A DNA stretch of 64,000 nucleotides from Rhizobium binae (GTDB taxonomy: Bacteria; Pseudomonadota; Alphaproteobacteria; Rhizobiales; Rhizobiaceae), in contig NZ_CP071604.1 of NCBI RefSeq assembly GCF_017357225.1, positions 3,689,501 to 3,753,500 on the forward strand, written 5' to 3'. Positions 9,101 through 17,854 of the stretch are shown piece by piece. Under the pieces are notes generated by a model. The model saw only the letters and a list, made by a program, of their open reading frames with translations, did not search any database and was not told the DNA's origin. Each line of letters starts with the position of its first letter. The first letter of the stretch is position 1. Position numbers and translations under genes: made by a program.

Positions 9101-9748
9101 TCAGGTGACCGCAATGCGGTTGTCGACCCTGGTGACGCCTGGAACTGACCAGGCAGCCTGTTCGGCAGCGCGGCGCTCATTCCAGGAGTGAACATCCCCC
9201 TGGAGTGTGACATCGCCACCGGTGACGTTAGCTTTAATGCCGGAAGCCTCTATCTCCGCATTGCGCCGCAACGCATTCTCGATCCGCTGGCGGATGTCTG
9301 AAGCGCTGGCGGCTGGACGAATGGTCACAAGATTGGCGACGGCGACGACGCCGCCGAGTTTCTTCACCGCATTCTCCGCAGCAATGCGCTGGAAGTGCCA
9401 TGGCACCTCGCCCGTCAGCTTGACGCAGCCATGCTGGACAGTGACGCCGATCGCACCGTCGGGAAGTGCTGTATCCCAGCTGATGATCTTCAGCGCTCGA
9501 GCGGCGATTTCATCGTCGGCATGTTTCTTGCGCTCGGGATACCGGACCTGGATTTCCTCTGCGATCGCCCGCACACCCCTAACCCGACGTGCGGCAGCTT
9601 CGGCCGCTGCTTTTTCCGCGTAACTTTCGACATGGCCGGACAAGGTGACAATGCCATTCTCGACAGCAACACCGATGTTGGCGGCGTCGATGCTCGGTTC
9701 GAAGTCCAGCTCATCCAAAACGTCCTGGTAAATGGTCGTATCGTTCAT
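9101..9748 (-). CDS. Triple BON domain protein (OsmY-like)
   Basis: The 215-aa protein has three consecutive BON domains, near residues 5-70, 78-145 and 150-215, each with the GxVxLxGxV pattern (ENGIVTLSGHVESY, QHGCVKLTGEVPW, TGGDVTLQGDVHSW). No signal peptide is evident, unlike periplasmic OsmY. BON domains bind phospholipid surfaces and are common in stress proteins. It is a close paralogue of the BON protein at 17855-18502, sharing an almost identical opening (DELDFEPSIDAANIGVAVE). The upstream region has only a weak, two-mismatch FNR-like site. Confidence 0.85.
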   Translation of the reverse strand: MNDTTIYQDVLDELDFEPSIDAANIGVAVENGIVTLSGHVESYAEKAAAEAAARRVRGVRAIAEEIQVRYPERKKHADDEIAARALKIISWDTALPDGAIGVTVQHGCVKLTGEVPWHFQRIAAENAVKKLGGVVAVANLVTIRPAASASDIRQRIENALRRNAEIEASGIKANVTGGDVTLQGDVHSWNERRAAEQAAWSVPGVTRVDNRIAVT

Positions 9749-9940
9749 GTTCTTTCTCCATGTTTAAAGATTTGAGAGGTGGAACCTGGACAGGAACTAT
9801 GGGCGAGTCCGTTCTGCACCGCATTGCGATCGATCAAAAGGCGTCAGCGTGCAAGCCTTGTCGACTGGGTCAGCGAGCCACCATGCCGAGGCGCGCTTTC
9901 GTCTCGGGAATGAACGCGGCAAGCCGACCTGACGCGGTTC

Positions 9941-10153
9941 CTACATTCGGCCCCGGGCGGTCCACTCGCCCCCGATCTTTGCATAAGATCTTTTGACAGC
10001 TGCCCAGGCGATCCTGTGAGCGACTTCTTCTTGGCGAGGATCGTGACTGTGGGATTGGAACGCGTGATTGAAGGCTTCGCGATAGATGTCCTGGGCGTGA
10101 TCCGGCAGCACATGCCGGACCGAAGGCGGCAGATCCTCGTTGATGGCGTAAGG
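9941..10153 (-). CDS. ChaB family protein
   Basis: The 70-aa protein matches ChaB, originally described as a regulator of cation transport: MPYAIN...DLPPSVRHVLP, HAQDIYREAFNHA, EEVAHRIAWAAVKRSY and a closing GxW. The start follows GGAGGGG seven bases upstream, and the short frame before it is discarded. The upstream neighbour on the same strand lies 62 bp away, so the two probably form one operon driven from the FNR-type box region near 10.7 kb. ChaB's real role is unsettled. Confidence 0.85.
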   Translation of the reverse strand, partial: PYAINEDLPPSVRHVLPDHAQDIYREAFNHAFQSHSHDPRQEEVAHRIAWAAVKRSYAKIGGEWTARGRM

Positions 10154-10215
10154 CATATCTTGCCCCTCCACTGATCGCACAGCTTGCCGTGCATGCCTTT
10201 GAACATCGTGGCCGC

Positions 10216-10515
10216 TCAGAACAGATCCTTGCCGCCTTGGCCGACAAATTCAGTTCGCAATCCCTTCTCGTGTGCATCCTTCACGAAGGAATTTGCGCTG
10301 AGAGCATCCGCTCGAATGATGTTGTTGAAAGTTTGCGCAAAGGGGCAGCAGAGTTCTTCATGCACCCATGCGCGGGCGCGTGGCGATACGGCCACAATCT
10401 CCCACTCATCATTGCTTTTCCGCTCAAGGCGAAAATCGACGCCGCTGGAAGCGCCCTCGCAGTTCCCCGCACCAGCCAATAACGCTTCCGCGGTCCGTGA
10501 GAGAACTTCGCTCAT
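10216..10515 (-). CDS. Hypothetical protein of the stress cluster
   Basis: The 99-aa soluble protein begins MSEVLSRTAEALLAGAG, with AGGAG five bases before the ATG. It has an acidic helical start, a middle strand region with LERKSNDEWEIVAVS, and no motif I recognise. It contains two adjacent cysteines (ELCCPF). It is upstream of chaB on the same strand and likely co-transcribed with it. I assign no function. Confidence 0.6.
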   Translation of the reverse strand: MSEVLSRTAEALLAGAGNCEGASSGVDFRLERKSNDEWEIVAVSPRARAWVHEELCCPFAQTFNNIIRADALSANSFVKDAHEKGLRTEFVGQGGKDLF

Positions 10516-10693
10516 ATCGTCTCCTTTCCCTCCCCAATCGATGAAAATCGCCACATGAGTTGCGCTGGCGAGGTCATCCGATGGTCAAGCATGTCAAGAA
10601 CCTGTTCTGCTTGTCCGGCAAATGCGCTCGAGGGGCATCGATTGCTGGACGTCTCTCGATTGACCATCATCAGTGGTTCGGGGCTTCTCTTCA

Positions 10694-10707
10694 TTGACAC
10701 GTATCAA
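10694..10707. promoter_or_regulatory. FNR/FixK-type box
   Basis: TTGAC-ACGT-ATCAA is a full 14-bp match. It lies 178 bp upstream of the minus-strand hypothetical-chaB pair and 151 bp before the universal stress gene, which has its own nearer box. A weaker one-mismatch site (TTGAC-CATC-ATCAG) lies at 10660-10673. The remaining bases of the 343-bp gap show nothing else. Confidence 0.55.
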
Positions 10708-10781
10708 AATATGACGATCGGTCACATTTTTATCCGTTTGTCATCCGTCAGGATTTTCGGATCCCGAAGGCTTCCCTCCTC

Positions 10782-10795
10782 TTGATGTGCGTCAA
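10782..10795. promoter_or_regulatory. FNR/FixK-type box upstream of the universal stress gene
   Basis: TTGAT-GTGC-GTCAA is a 14-bp match 63 bp before the TTG start of the universal stress protein gene. Confidence 0.7.
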
Positions 10796-10858
10796 AGCAT
10801 GCATGAGCCAAGGGCATAAATTTGAGCGAATGCAGCCGAAGAGGCAGGAGACGTCGCC

Positions 10859-11689
10859 TTGCGGTACAGAACGATTCTTACAGTGCTTGGGGTCAATGAT
10901 TTTCGAGACGATCTCGACAACGCAATCGTGATCGGTCAGTCCGTCGACGCCCATCTATCGGTCGTGGTGATGGCGATCACAGCGCCACCGCCTTTCGGCG
11001 CGTCTGCGGAGATCGTCTCGGCCGTTCGGCTCGAGGAGCGTGAAGGTAATCTGGCCAAACTGGCCGAAAGCACAAGGCAGGCGGAAGAGCAGCTGGCATC
11101 GTCCGGCCTTTCATTTGACGTTCAGTCTCTATGCACCGAAGCCGCCTGGGCGGACGAGGAGATCGCGGCGAGAGCCCTCTATGTCGATCTCACCCTTGTG
11201 GGTCACCGGGCTGCCCGCGACAAGGAGCTGTGCCGTCAAATTGTAAATGGAACCCTGTTCCAGGCGCCCGCGCCCATGCTTTTAAACCCGAGCGATCACC
11301 CAACCGACCTCGAGCCTAGCTCTGTTCTCATCGCCTGGAATTCTCGGATCGAAGCAGCGCGCGCGGTTCAGCAAGCCCTTCCAATCCTTCAGCAAGCCAG
11401 AGCGGTGCACCTTGTCATGGTGGATCCAGGAGCGTCGGCCAGCGGCGAAGACCCAGGTGCCGATGTCGCTGCCTATCTTGCACGGCAAGGCGTAGCGCTT
11501 TCAGTCGAAGCCGTCGCCAGCGGTGGAAGACCGATCGAAAAAGTCCTAAAGCAACGAACAATCGAGATCGGAGCGGAGCTTATTGTAATGGGCGCTTACG
11601 GTCATTCCCGATTGCGCGAACACATTTTCGGCGGCGTTACCCGAGCGATGATTGAAACCGCCAATCGACCACTCTTCCTGAGCCACTGA
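10859..11689 (+). CDS. Universal stress protein, two Usp domains
   Basis: The 276-aa protein has tandem UspA folds. The N-terminal domain is degenerate. The C-terminal domain carries the ATP-binding pattern GAYGHSRLREHIFGGVTR near the end. The start is TTG, eight bases after AGGAG; no ATG in frame fits better. Tandem Usp proteins are commonly induced by hypoxia and stationary phase, which agrees with the FNR-type box 63 bp upstream. A phosphoribosyltransferase gene follows after 60 bp and is probably in the same operon. Confidence 0.85.
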   Translation: MRYRTILTVLGVNDFRDDLDNAIVIGQSVDAHLSVVVMAITAPPPFGASAEIVSAVRLEEREGNLAKLAESTRQAEEQLASSGLSFDVQSLCTEAAWADEEIAARALYVDLTLVGHRAARDKELCRQIVNGTLFQAPAPMLLNPSDHPTDLEPSSVLIAWNSRIEAARAVQQALPILQQARAVHLVMVDPGASASGEDPGADVAAYLARQGVALSVEAVASGGRPIEKVLKQRTIEIGAELIVMGAYGHSRLREHIFGGVTRAMIETANRPLFLSH

Positions 11690-11749
11690 TCTCGGTGAGC
11701 CGGCGAGGAAGATGTTGCAGCGTCTCGTTAAAGAGGGAGTCGGAAGATC

Positions 11750-12397
11750 ATGTTCAAGGACAGACAGGATGCGGGCCGGCGGCTTGCTGCGGCGCTCCTT
11801 AAATATCGTGGACAGGACGTGGTGGTGGTCGGTCTTCCGCGCGGTGGAATTCCGGTCGCGCTGGAGATCGCCAGAGCCTTGGCCGCACCGATGACCATGA
11901 TCTTCGTCAGGAAAATCGGGGTGCCAGCAAGGCCGGAGGTCGCGATGGGTGCGGTTGTCGATGGAGCAAATTCATATGTCGTCAGAAACAGCGACATCAT
12001 TCGCCTGACCGGGGTTTCGGAATCCGTTTTCCAATCCGCCATGGACGCAGAACTGAAGGAGATCGCACGCCGCAAATCGCTCTTCAAGGGCATTCTTCCG
12101 AGCATCGATATTGCCGGCAAGATCGTCATTCTGGTCGATGACGGAATCGCCACCGGCGCAACAATGAAGGCGGCGGCGATTGCAATCGAGCAGTGCGGCG
12201 TCGAACGGATTGTCATCGCTGTTCCGGCTGCGCCTTCAGAGGTGGTGGCCGATCTCGAGAATGACGCTGAAGAGATCGTTTATCTGGAAAGCGCATCCCC
12301 CTTCGGCGCCGTCGGCAGCTTTTATCTGAACTTTCCGCAGTTGTCCGATGGCGATGTCATCGACTGCTTTCAACAACTGACGGCGAGCGCAAGCTGA
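11750..12397 (+). CDS. Phosphoribosyltransferase-family protein
   Basis: The 215-aa protein has the type I phosphoribosyltransferase fold: an early VVVVGLPRGGIPVALEIA strand-loop, FVRKIGVP, and the PRPP-binding loop VILVDDGIATGATMKAA. Members of this subgroup are often beside universal stress and hypoxia genes. The base substrate cannot be told; a role in salvage or stress signalling is inference. The start has only a weak GGAAG-type site. It follows the universal stress gene on the same strand. Confidence 0.8.
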   Translation: MFKDRQDAGRRLAAALLKYRGQDVVVVGLPRGGIPVALEIARALAAPMTMIFVRKIGVPARPEVAMGAVVDGANSYVVRNSDIIRLTGVSESVFQSAMDAELKEIARRKSLFKGILPSIDIAGKIVILVDDGIATGATMKAAAIAIEQCGVERIVIAVPAAPSEVVADLENDAEEIVYLESASPFGAVGSFYLNFPQLSDGDVIDCFQQLTASAS

Positions 12398-12544
12398 TTG
12401 CGTTGCCGCGAGATGCATTTGACCATACAGGCAGACGTTTCAAAACTTGCCGGAAAGCTGGAAGACGCAACTGGTCCGCCAGGCGCACGTGCTACGTGCT
12501 GACGCGATGTTCTCGGGCAGCGCTGGCAAAGAAGACCTGGCCCG

Positions 12545-14164
12545 CTAAATTTCCGTCTGGGGCGCTGCCGTTTGCTGGAGCGGCTCCGGGATTTCCGTCA
12601 TCGTGGCTTCCGTCAGCAGCAATATGCTGGCAACAGAAACTGCGTTCTCCAACGCCACTCGCACAACCTTGGTCGGATCGATGATGCCTTCCTGCAGAAG
12701 ATCGACATAGCGGTTTCGGGCCGCGTCGAACCCGATCGCTCCCTCGCCTTCGAGCATCTTGGCGACGACGACGCCCCCATCGACGGCCGAATTTTCGGCA
12801 ATCTGGCGTGCTGGAACCTCCAGCGACCGCTTGAGGATCTGAACGCCCGTCCGTTCATCACCGTCGCAAAACGCCTCTTCTTCCGACACGGCCTTGATGC
12901 AGCGCAACAGTGCGAGCCCTCCGCCGGGAACGATCCCCTCCTCGACGGCGGCCTTGGTTGCATTGATGGCATCGTCGAGCGCGTCCTTTCTGGCCTTGCT
13001 CTCCGCCTCCGCGGGAGCGCCGACCCGGATGACCGCAACTCCGCCGGAAAGTTTCGCGAGCCGTTCCTGAAGCTTCTCCTTGTCGTAATCACTGGTGGTG
13101 GTCTCAATCTCCTTGCGGATCTGTTCCGACCTTGCCTTTATGGCCTGCTGCGAGCCGCCCCCGCCAATGATCGTCGTCGTGTCCTTATCGACGACAACGC
13201 GCGCCGCCGTGCCGAGTTGCTCGAGCGTCGTCTTGGCAAGCTTGAAGCCAAGATCCTCGGAGATAAGCTGCGCTCCGGTAAGCAGAGCCAGATCCTGCAA
13301 TATGGCCTTGCGGCGGTCGCCGAAGCCGGGCGCCTTGACCGCGCAATTGCGAAAGGTGCCTCGGATCTGATTGACGATCAGAGTGGCGAGGGCCTCGCTT
13401 TCTACGTCCTCTGCAATGACGAGAAGCGGCCTGCCGGACTTGGCGATTTCTTCGAGCAGGCCGACCAGATCGCCGAGCGCCGTTATTTTCCGGTCGAAAA
13501 TCAGAATCCGCGCATCTTCGAGAACGCACTCCATTTTCTCGGGATCCGTTGCGAAGTAGGGGGAAATATAGCCGCGATCGAACTGCGTGCCTTCTACGAC
13601 GTCGAGGCGCGTTTCCATCGTCTTGGACTCTTCGACAGTGATGACGCCTTCCTTGCCGACCTTCGCCATCGCCTCGGCCACGAGCTGTCCGATAGTTTCA
13701 TCATTGTGGGCGGAGATGGCCGCAACCTGCTGCCTCTCCCTGTCAGTCGTCACCGGCTTGGAAATATCGCGCAGCGCCTTCACCGCCCGGCCGACGGCGC
13801 GATCGAGGCCGCGCTTGAGGTCGATCGCGCTCGCGCCCGCCACGACATTGCGATGACCGTCCGCCAGGATCGCATGCGCCAGCACCGTCGAGGTACTGGT
13901 TCCGTCTCCCACCACTTCTCCGGTCTTTTCAGCCGCGGCGCGTAGCATGCGGGCTCCCAGGTTTTCCTCGGGATCCTTCAGATCGAATTCCTTGGCGATC
14001 GTGACACCGTCATTGCAGACGATCGGAGCGCCCCATCTTTTCTCGATCAGGACGGACTTGGAACGTGGTCCGAGCGTGATGCGGACTGCATCGGCAAGCC
14101 TGGCAGCCCCCTGAAGAACCTTACCTCTTGCCTCCGTGTGAAAGAGAACTTGTTTGTGTGGCAT
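12545..14164 (-). CDS. groEL: Chaperonin GroEL, accessory copy
   Basis: The protein is 539 aa and collinear with Gro[25 protein letters not shown], the ATP-site [13 protein letters not shown], and [13 protein letters not shown] near residue 410. Unlike classic GroEL it ends in [12 protein letters not shown] and lacks the GGM tail. There is no groES beside it, so it must use a co-chaperonin encoded elsewhere. The ATG is chosen five bases after GGAGG; an upstream GTG overlaps the ribosome binding site. An FNR-type box 77 bp upstream suggests microaerobic induction. It stands alone, facing the phosphoribosyltransferase gene. Confidence 0.95.
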   Translation of the reverse strand: MPHKQVLFHTEARGKVLQGAARLADAVRITLGPRSKSVLIEKRWGAPIVCNDGVTIAKEFDLKDPEENLGARMLRAAAEKTGEVVGDGTSTSTVLAHAILADGHRNVVAGASAIDLKRGLDRAVGRAVKALRDISKPVTTDRERQQVAAISAHNDETIGQLVAEAMAKVGKEGVITVEESKTMETRLDVVEGTQFDRGYISPYFATDPEKMECVLEDARILIFDRKITALGDLVGLLEEIAKSGRPLLVIAEDVESEALATLIVNQIRGTFRNCAVKAPGFGDRRKAILQDLALLTGAQLISEDLGFKLAKTTLEQLGTAARVVVDKDTTTIIGGGGSQQAIKARSEQIRKEIETTTSDYDKEKLQERLAKLSGGVAVIRVGAPAEAESKARKDALDDAINATKAAVEEGIVPGGGLALLRCIKAVSEEEAFCDGDERTGVQILKRSLEVPARQIAENSAVDGGVVVAKMLEGEGAIGFDAARNRYVDLLQEGIIDPTKVVRVALENAVSVASILLLTEATMTEIPEPLQQTAAPQTEI

Positions 14165-14241
14165 TTTCACCTCCCCGAAGTGTCGTGGCCTGGCTTGCCG
14201 GGCTCATCCGCAATCACTGACATGAATTTGCCAGCATGGAT

Positions 14242-14255
14242 TTGACCCGCGTCAA
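14242..14255. promoter_or_regulatory. FNR/FixK-type box upstream of groEL
   Basis: TTGAC-CCGC-GTCAA is a 14-bp match 77 bp before the minus-strand groEL start and about 156 bp before the divergent small membrane gene. No CIRCE-type inverted repeat is visible here. Confidence 0.7.
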
Positions 14256-14411
14256 CAAGCGCTGGCAACAGACCTGTAGCGGCCGGCTTTTGATCCTCCG
14301 CAAATGCCTCTTGGCGGGCACGTCTTAGACTGTCGCTTGATCGCCGCATCAACAAAGCGTCAGGGAACATCGCCTGCTGTTAGGCACGCCGTCGCCGATC
14401 GGAGGAACACT

Positions 14412-14633
14412 ATGAACCATTTCTCTGCTGGACGTTGGGTGCGCTGGCTCATCATCGATCATCTTATGCTGATCGTTCTTGTTCTGATGCTCGCCACCGT
14501 CTTCGGCATCCCGCTTGTCAAATCGATCGTGGAGCACGACCAGCGAAACGCCCCATTGCTACGCTCAACGGTGCAGCGGCCCACGCCCGCCGAGCAGGCG
14601 ATAGCGCCTCACCCTGATTCCAGAGATCGGTAG
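14412..14633 (+). CDS. Small single-pass membrane protein
   Basis: The 73-aa product has GGAGG six bases before its ATG. One clear transmembrane helix (about residues 12-35, rich in Leu, Ile, Val and Met) is followed by a short polar tail. It is divergent from groEL and its 3' end overlaps the convergent metal ATPase gene by 25 bases. No family is recognised. The good ribosome site and placement near an FNR-type box support a real gene. Confidence 0.6.
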   Translation: MNHFSAGRWVRWLIIDHLMLIVLVLMLATVFGIPLVKSIVEHDQRNAPLLRSTVQRPTPAEQAIAPHPDSRDR

Positions 14634-16930
14634 ATTTCTTCTTCCTGCGCAAAATGCAGGCGCATGATCGCTTCGAGCCCATACAGCAGTCGTTCGACGT
14701 CATGGAGCTGTGCCTCCGTCGGCGCCTCTTGGTCGAATGCCTTGCACATAACGTCCAGATTGTGCACCTGCCGCTGGATCTCCATATGGGTTCGGCTCAT
14801 TCCGGCCAGAGCGTCCGGTGCTGCGCTTCGTCGGCGAAGGCGCGCGTAGACCTGTTCGTCCTGTTTCTCATGGGGAAGGAGACGCTCACGCAGTTCGCAA
14901 CCGAGCCTACCGAGCTCTTCCTTCACTTGCGTCTTCGAAAGACGGCGAAGGCGATCCGACGTCATGCGAATATCGTCGATCACATCTGCCAACGCCACAT
15001 GTTCCGCCTCCAGCTGCGCGAGCTCTTCGTTGCTCAGTTTCGGTCTCGCACCAAGGGAGATGGCCGGACCCAGCGCGCGCAGTGCATTCAGTATGACGGC
15101 AACATCGACGGCCTCCTGGAAAAGTGCCCCTCCCACCGGCGCAAGGTAACCGAACGCAGCCACCATCATGCCGGCAATCGAGAGACCAATGCCTACATAG
15201 ACGCTCTGCAGCGCGATCCCGCGCGAGCGGCGGGCGATATGGACAGCGTCGACCACCCGATCCAAACGGTCGACCAGTATCACGACATCTGCTGCTTCGG
15301 ATGACGCCGCGGCGCCGCGCGCACCCATCGCTATTCCGACATCGGCCGCCGCGAGCGCCGGCGCGTCGTTGACACCGTCACCGATCATGACGACGGGGCG
15401 GCTCCTTGCCCTTTCCGCCTCGACGGCGGTCGTCTTATCCTCGGGCTTCATTTGGCTGATGACTTCGTCCACTCCGACAAATGCGCCAACGCCGGCAGCA
15501 AGATCGGCGCGATCGCCGGTGACGAGCACGATTCGTGCAACCCCTGCTTCCCGCAGATGCCGCAGGACGGAACCCGCTTCGGGGCGAATCTGATCCGCCA
15601 GAAGGATGGCTCCGGCAAGCTTGCCGTCGATCGCCACAATGACAGCGACCGTTCCCTCCCGCCGTATCCAGGCTTCGATCTCACTATTGAAATCCGCGCC
15701 TTCAATCCTGGCACGCGCAAAGGCCCATCCTCCGACCAGCACGTGCAGCGTGCCGACATGCCCCGTCAGTCCAGAGCCGGGCGCCTCGCGGACGTCTGCA
15801 GGCACATCGAGCCTAAGCCCTCGTTCACGCGCGGCCGCTACGAGAGCCTGCGCTACCACGTGAGGAGAGCTTTGATCCAGCGATGCTGCCAGCCTCAGGA
15901 CCTCAAGCGGATCGAGACCGTCACGTATCTTCATCTCGATCAGTCGGGCGCGACCATCGGTAACTGTCCCGGTCTTGTCGAGAAGCACGACTTTTGCTGC
16001 CGCAAGAGCTTCGAGAGCGCCTCCGTCCTTCACCAGGATGCCTTTCTTCGCGCAGCGCGAGATGCCGGAAACGATGGCGACCGGCACGGCGAGGATCAGC
16101 GGACAAGGCGTTGCGACGACAATGACGGCGAGCGCCCGAGTGGCCTCGCCGGTGTATCCCCACGCCAACCCTGCAATCGTCAAAGTCAAAGCCAGGAATC
16201 CCAGACCAAACCGAGCGGCCAACCGCACCATCGGCGCCTTTGTCTGCTGGGCCGCCTCGACCAGCCTGACGACCCCGGCATAGGTGCTGTCGGCGGCCGC
16301 ACTGGTGGCTTGAAGATCAAAAGCATCCCCTGCGTTCGTGGAGCCGCTCATCACCGCTTGCCCGGAATTTCGCCGGACAGGCAAGGCTTCACCGGTCAGC
16401 GCTGACTGGTCGAGAACAGCGTCAGGTCCACCGACGATGCCGTCGACGGGAACAATCTCGCCGCGGCGAACCAGTATGAGATCGCCGGGAACGATGACCG
16501 ACAAAGCCACCTCATGAAGGCCGCCGCTTTCATAGCGGACCGCGCTGTTCGGCATACGGCTGAGCAGTGCTGTCATCTCGCGGCCAGCCCGGCCCTGGGC
16601 GAAGTTCTCCAGGAATTGTCCGCCGGTAAACATGAGGGCCACAACGATTCCGGCTAGATATTCTCCGAAGAAGATGGCACCGCCCATCGCCAGCGCCGCG
16701 ATTAGATCGAGGCCGAATTCCCTCCTGTGCAGACCGATGCCGATATCGATCGAGAGGACCGCGAAGATCGCCGCCGTTCCTGTCGCCCACAACTGCGCGG
16801 CAAGTTCCTCCTGGCCGGTGAACCTGGCGACCCCGCCGGCGACGAGCGCCACTGCGACAAATGGCAGCGTCCATTCTTTGGCTCTACGCCAGCCCCGCAT
16901 CAGCGGGTGGACTTCGTTTCGTGCCGGCAA
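14609..16930 (-). CDS. P1B-5 type metal ATPase with C-terminal hemerythrin domain (Nia-like)
   Basis: The protein is 773 aa. It has an ATPase core with LTGEALPV, DKTGTVTDG and GDGVNDAPAL. The transmembrane metal motif is TPCPL where most heavy-metal pumps have CPC, and there is no N-terminal metal-binding domain. From about residue 640 a hemerythrin-like domain follows, with LLPHEKQDEQ, RTHMEIQRQVHNLD and LHFAQEEE as likely diiron ligands. This architecture is that of P1B-5 ATPases such as Sinorhizobium Nia, reported to respond to nickel and iron. The start is a TTG with AGGAGG seven bases upstream; the ATG ten codons later lacks one. Confidence 0.85.
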   Translation of the reverse strand: MPARNEVHPLMRGWRRAKEWTLPFVAVALVAGGVARFTGQEELAAQLWATGTAAIFAVLSIDIGIGLHRREFGLDLIAALAMGGAIFFGEYLAGIVVALMFTGGQFLENFAQGRAGREMTALLSRMPNSAVRYESGGLHEVALSVIVPGDLILVRRGEIVPVDGIVGGPDAVLDQSALTGEALPVRRNSGQAVMSGSTNAGDAFDLQATSAAADSTYAGVVRLVEAAQQTKAPMVRLAARFGLGFLALTLTIAGLAWGYTGEATRALAVIVVATPCPLILAVPVAIVSGISRCAKKGILVKDGGALEALAAAKVVLLDKTGTVTDGRARLIEMKIRDGLDPLEVLRLAASLDQSSPHVVAQALVAAARERGLRLDVPADVREAPGSGLTGHVGTLHVLVGGWAFARARIEGADFNSEIEAWIRREGTVAVIVAIDGKLAGAILLADQIRPEAGSVLRHLREAGVARIVLVTGDRADLAAGVGAFVGVDEVISQMKPEDKTTAVEAERARSRPVVMIGDGVNDAPALAAADVGIAMGARGAAASSEAADVVILVDRLDRVVDAVHIARRSRGIALQSVYVGIGLSIAGMMVAAFGYLAPVGGALFQEAVDVAVILNALRALGPAISLGARPKLSNEELAQLEAEHVALADVIDDIRMTSDRLRRLSKTQVKEELGRLGCELRERLLPHEKQDEQVYARLRRRSAAPDALAGMSRTHMEIQRQVHNLDVMCKAFDQEAPTEAQLHDVERLLYGLEAIMRLHFAQEEEIYRSLESG

Positions 16931-17010
16931 CCGCGGTCCTCCTGAGGCTCGGTGTGACCGGCGGCAACGACCGGCCTGCCACACGATCCGGCTGCCATGC
17001 AGAGGCCGCC

Positions 17011-17024
17011 TTGACACAAATCAA
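17011..17024. promoter_or_regulatory. FNR/FixK-type box upstream of the P1B-5 ATPase
   Basis: TTGAC-ACAA-ATCAA is a 14-bp match 80 bp before the TTG start of the minus-strand ATPase gene. It and the box at 17134 are the only features in the 356-bp divergent gap. Confidence 0.65.
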
Positions 17025-17133
17025 GAAAGCCCCGATCGCCCGAGCTGCTCCGTCAGCCTGAAGCCGTCGCGCCCTGAACCTTCTGAGACCGGCCGACGCC
17101 TCTCACTCCGCGGCAGGTTTTAATCGGCCTTTT

Positions 17134-17147
17134 TTGATTCGAATCAA
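17134..17147. promoter_or_regulatory. Perfect FNR/FixK box upstream of the 17.3-18.5 kb gene group
   Basis: TTGATTCGAATCAA is a perfect 14-bp palindrome and the best Fnr/FixK match in the window. It lies 139 bp before the first of three plus-strand genes ending in a BON protein. Confidence 0.75.
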
Positions 17148-17286
17148 AGAGAGTGCGCACAGCTTGCCTATGGTTAACGGGGCAGTGGCCAGGAAACGCA
17201 CTGGCGTATGCCTGCCATTACTTGATTGAACCGGGACTGCCAGAAATCCCCTTATGAATCTGCTTGCAGCGATAAAGGAGAACTGA

Positions 17287-17544
17287 ATGTCTGCCTTCAT
17301 TGCATCTGTCGAGCGACAAGCGCTGGATTTCAGGATTCGGCGAGAACAGGCTAGACACTGGACGGGCCGCGCGCTGACGCAACAGGCCGCCCATTGGATG
17401 CGCGCGAATTTCGCCGACTGCTGCCCCGAGGAAAACCAGCCCATCGATACCAATCTCATCGGTGCCAACGCACCGATCTGGAAAGCTCATTCCGTTGGTT
17501 TCCTGACGGAATACGTCGGGCCGGATGCCAATTATCATACTTGA
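17287..17544 (+). CDS. Small hypothetical protein
   Basis: The 85-aa protein has AAGGAG nine bases before its ATG. It is polar, with an Arg-rich helix (RIRREQARHWTGRA), two adjacent cysteines (DCCPEEN), and no membrane segment. I recognise no family. It is the first gene after the perfect FNR/FixK palindrome and is followed after 10 bp by the next small gene, so the two form one operon. Confidence 0.6.
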   Translation: MSAFIASVERQALDFRIRREQARHWTGRALTQQAAHWMRANFADCCPEENQPIDTNLIGANAPIWKAHSVGFLTEYVGPDANYHT

Positions 17545-17554
17545 GGAGAAGGCG

Positions 17555-17797
17555 ATGCGAATGCCAACAGCAATCGTCGTCACTTCCATCGGCCTTGTTG
17601 GCCTCATGAGTCTCGGCGAGTCGGACGAGCGGGTTTCGAAGGGCCCACGGATTGCCTTGCCGACGGCGGTCTCCGCCGAACTCGGCCGGGTTCAGCAATC
17701 GCGCGCAAGGCTTGATGCACTGCGTGGTGCTTTGCTCCAGCAGAAGGAGCGGCTGCGCGCGAAATCGGCAATCGAACGCATCGTGCTACCCGCCTAG
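17555..17797 (+). CDS. Small protein with N-terminal hydrophobic segment
   Basis: The 80-aa product starts at an ATG five bases after AGGAG. It has an N-terminal hydrophobic stretch (TAIVVTSIGLVGLMSLG) that may be a membrane anchor or uncleaved signal, then a coiled-coil-like helix (SAELGRVQQSRARLDALRG). No family is recognised. It lies in the same operon as the preceding small gene and the BON gene 57 bp downstream. Confidence 0.55.
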   Translation: MRMPTAIVVTSIGLVGLMSLGESDERVSKGPRIALPTAVSAELGRVQQSRARLDALRGALLQQKERLRAKSAIERIVLPA

Positions 17798-17854
17798 CGG
17801 GCGCGCTTTCGTCGGCTGCGCGAAAGAAGTCCCTGAAGCTGAAAGGAGCAAGCC

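Noticed and set aside
9818..9835. Possible FNR-type box upstream of the first BON gene (TTGCG-ATCG-ATCAA)
   Set aside because: Two mismatches in one half-site; too weak to list with the nine others.
12572..13945. 457-aa open frame opposite groEL
   Set aside because: It is antisense to groEL and has no domain.
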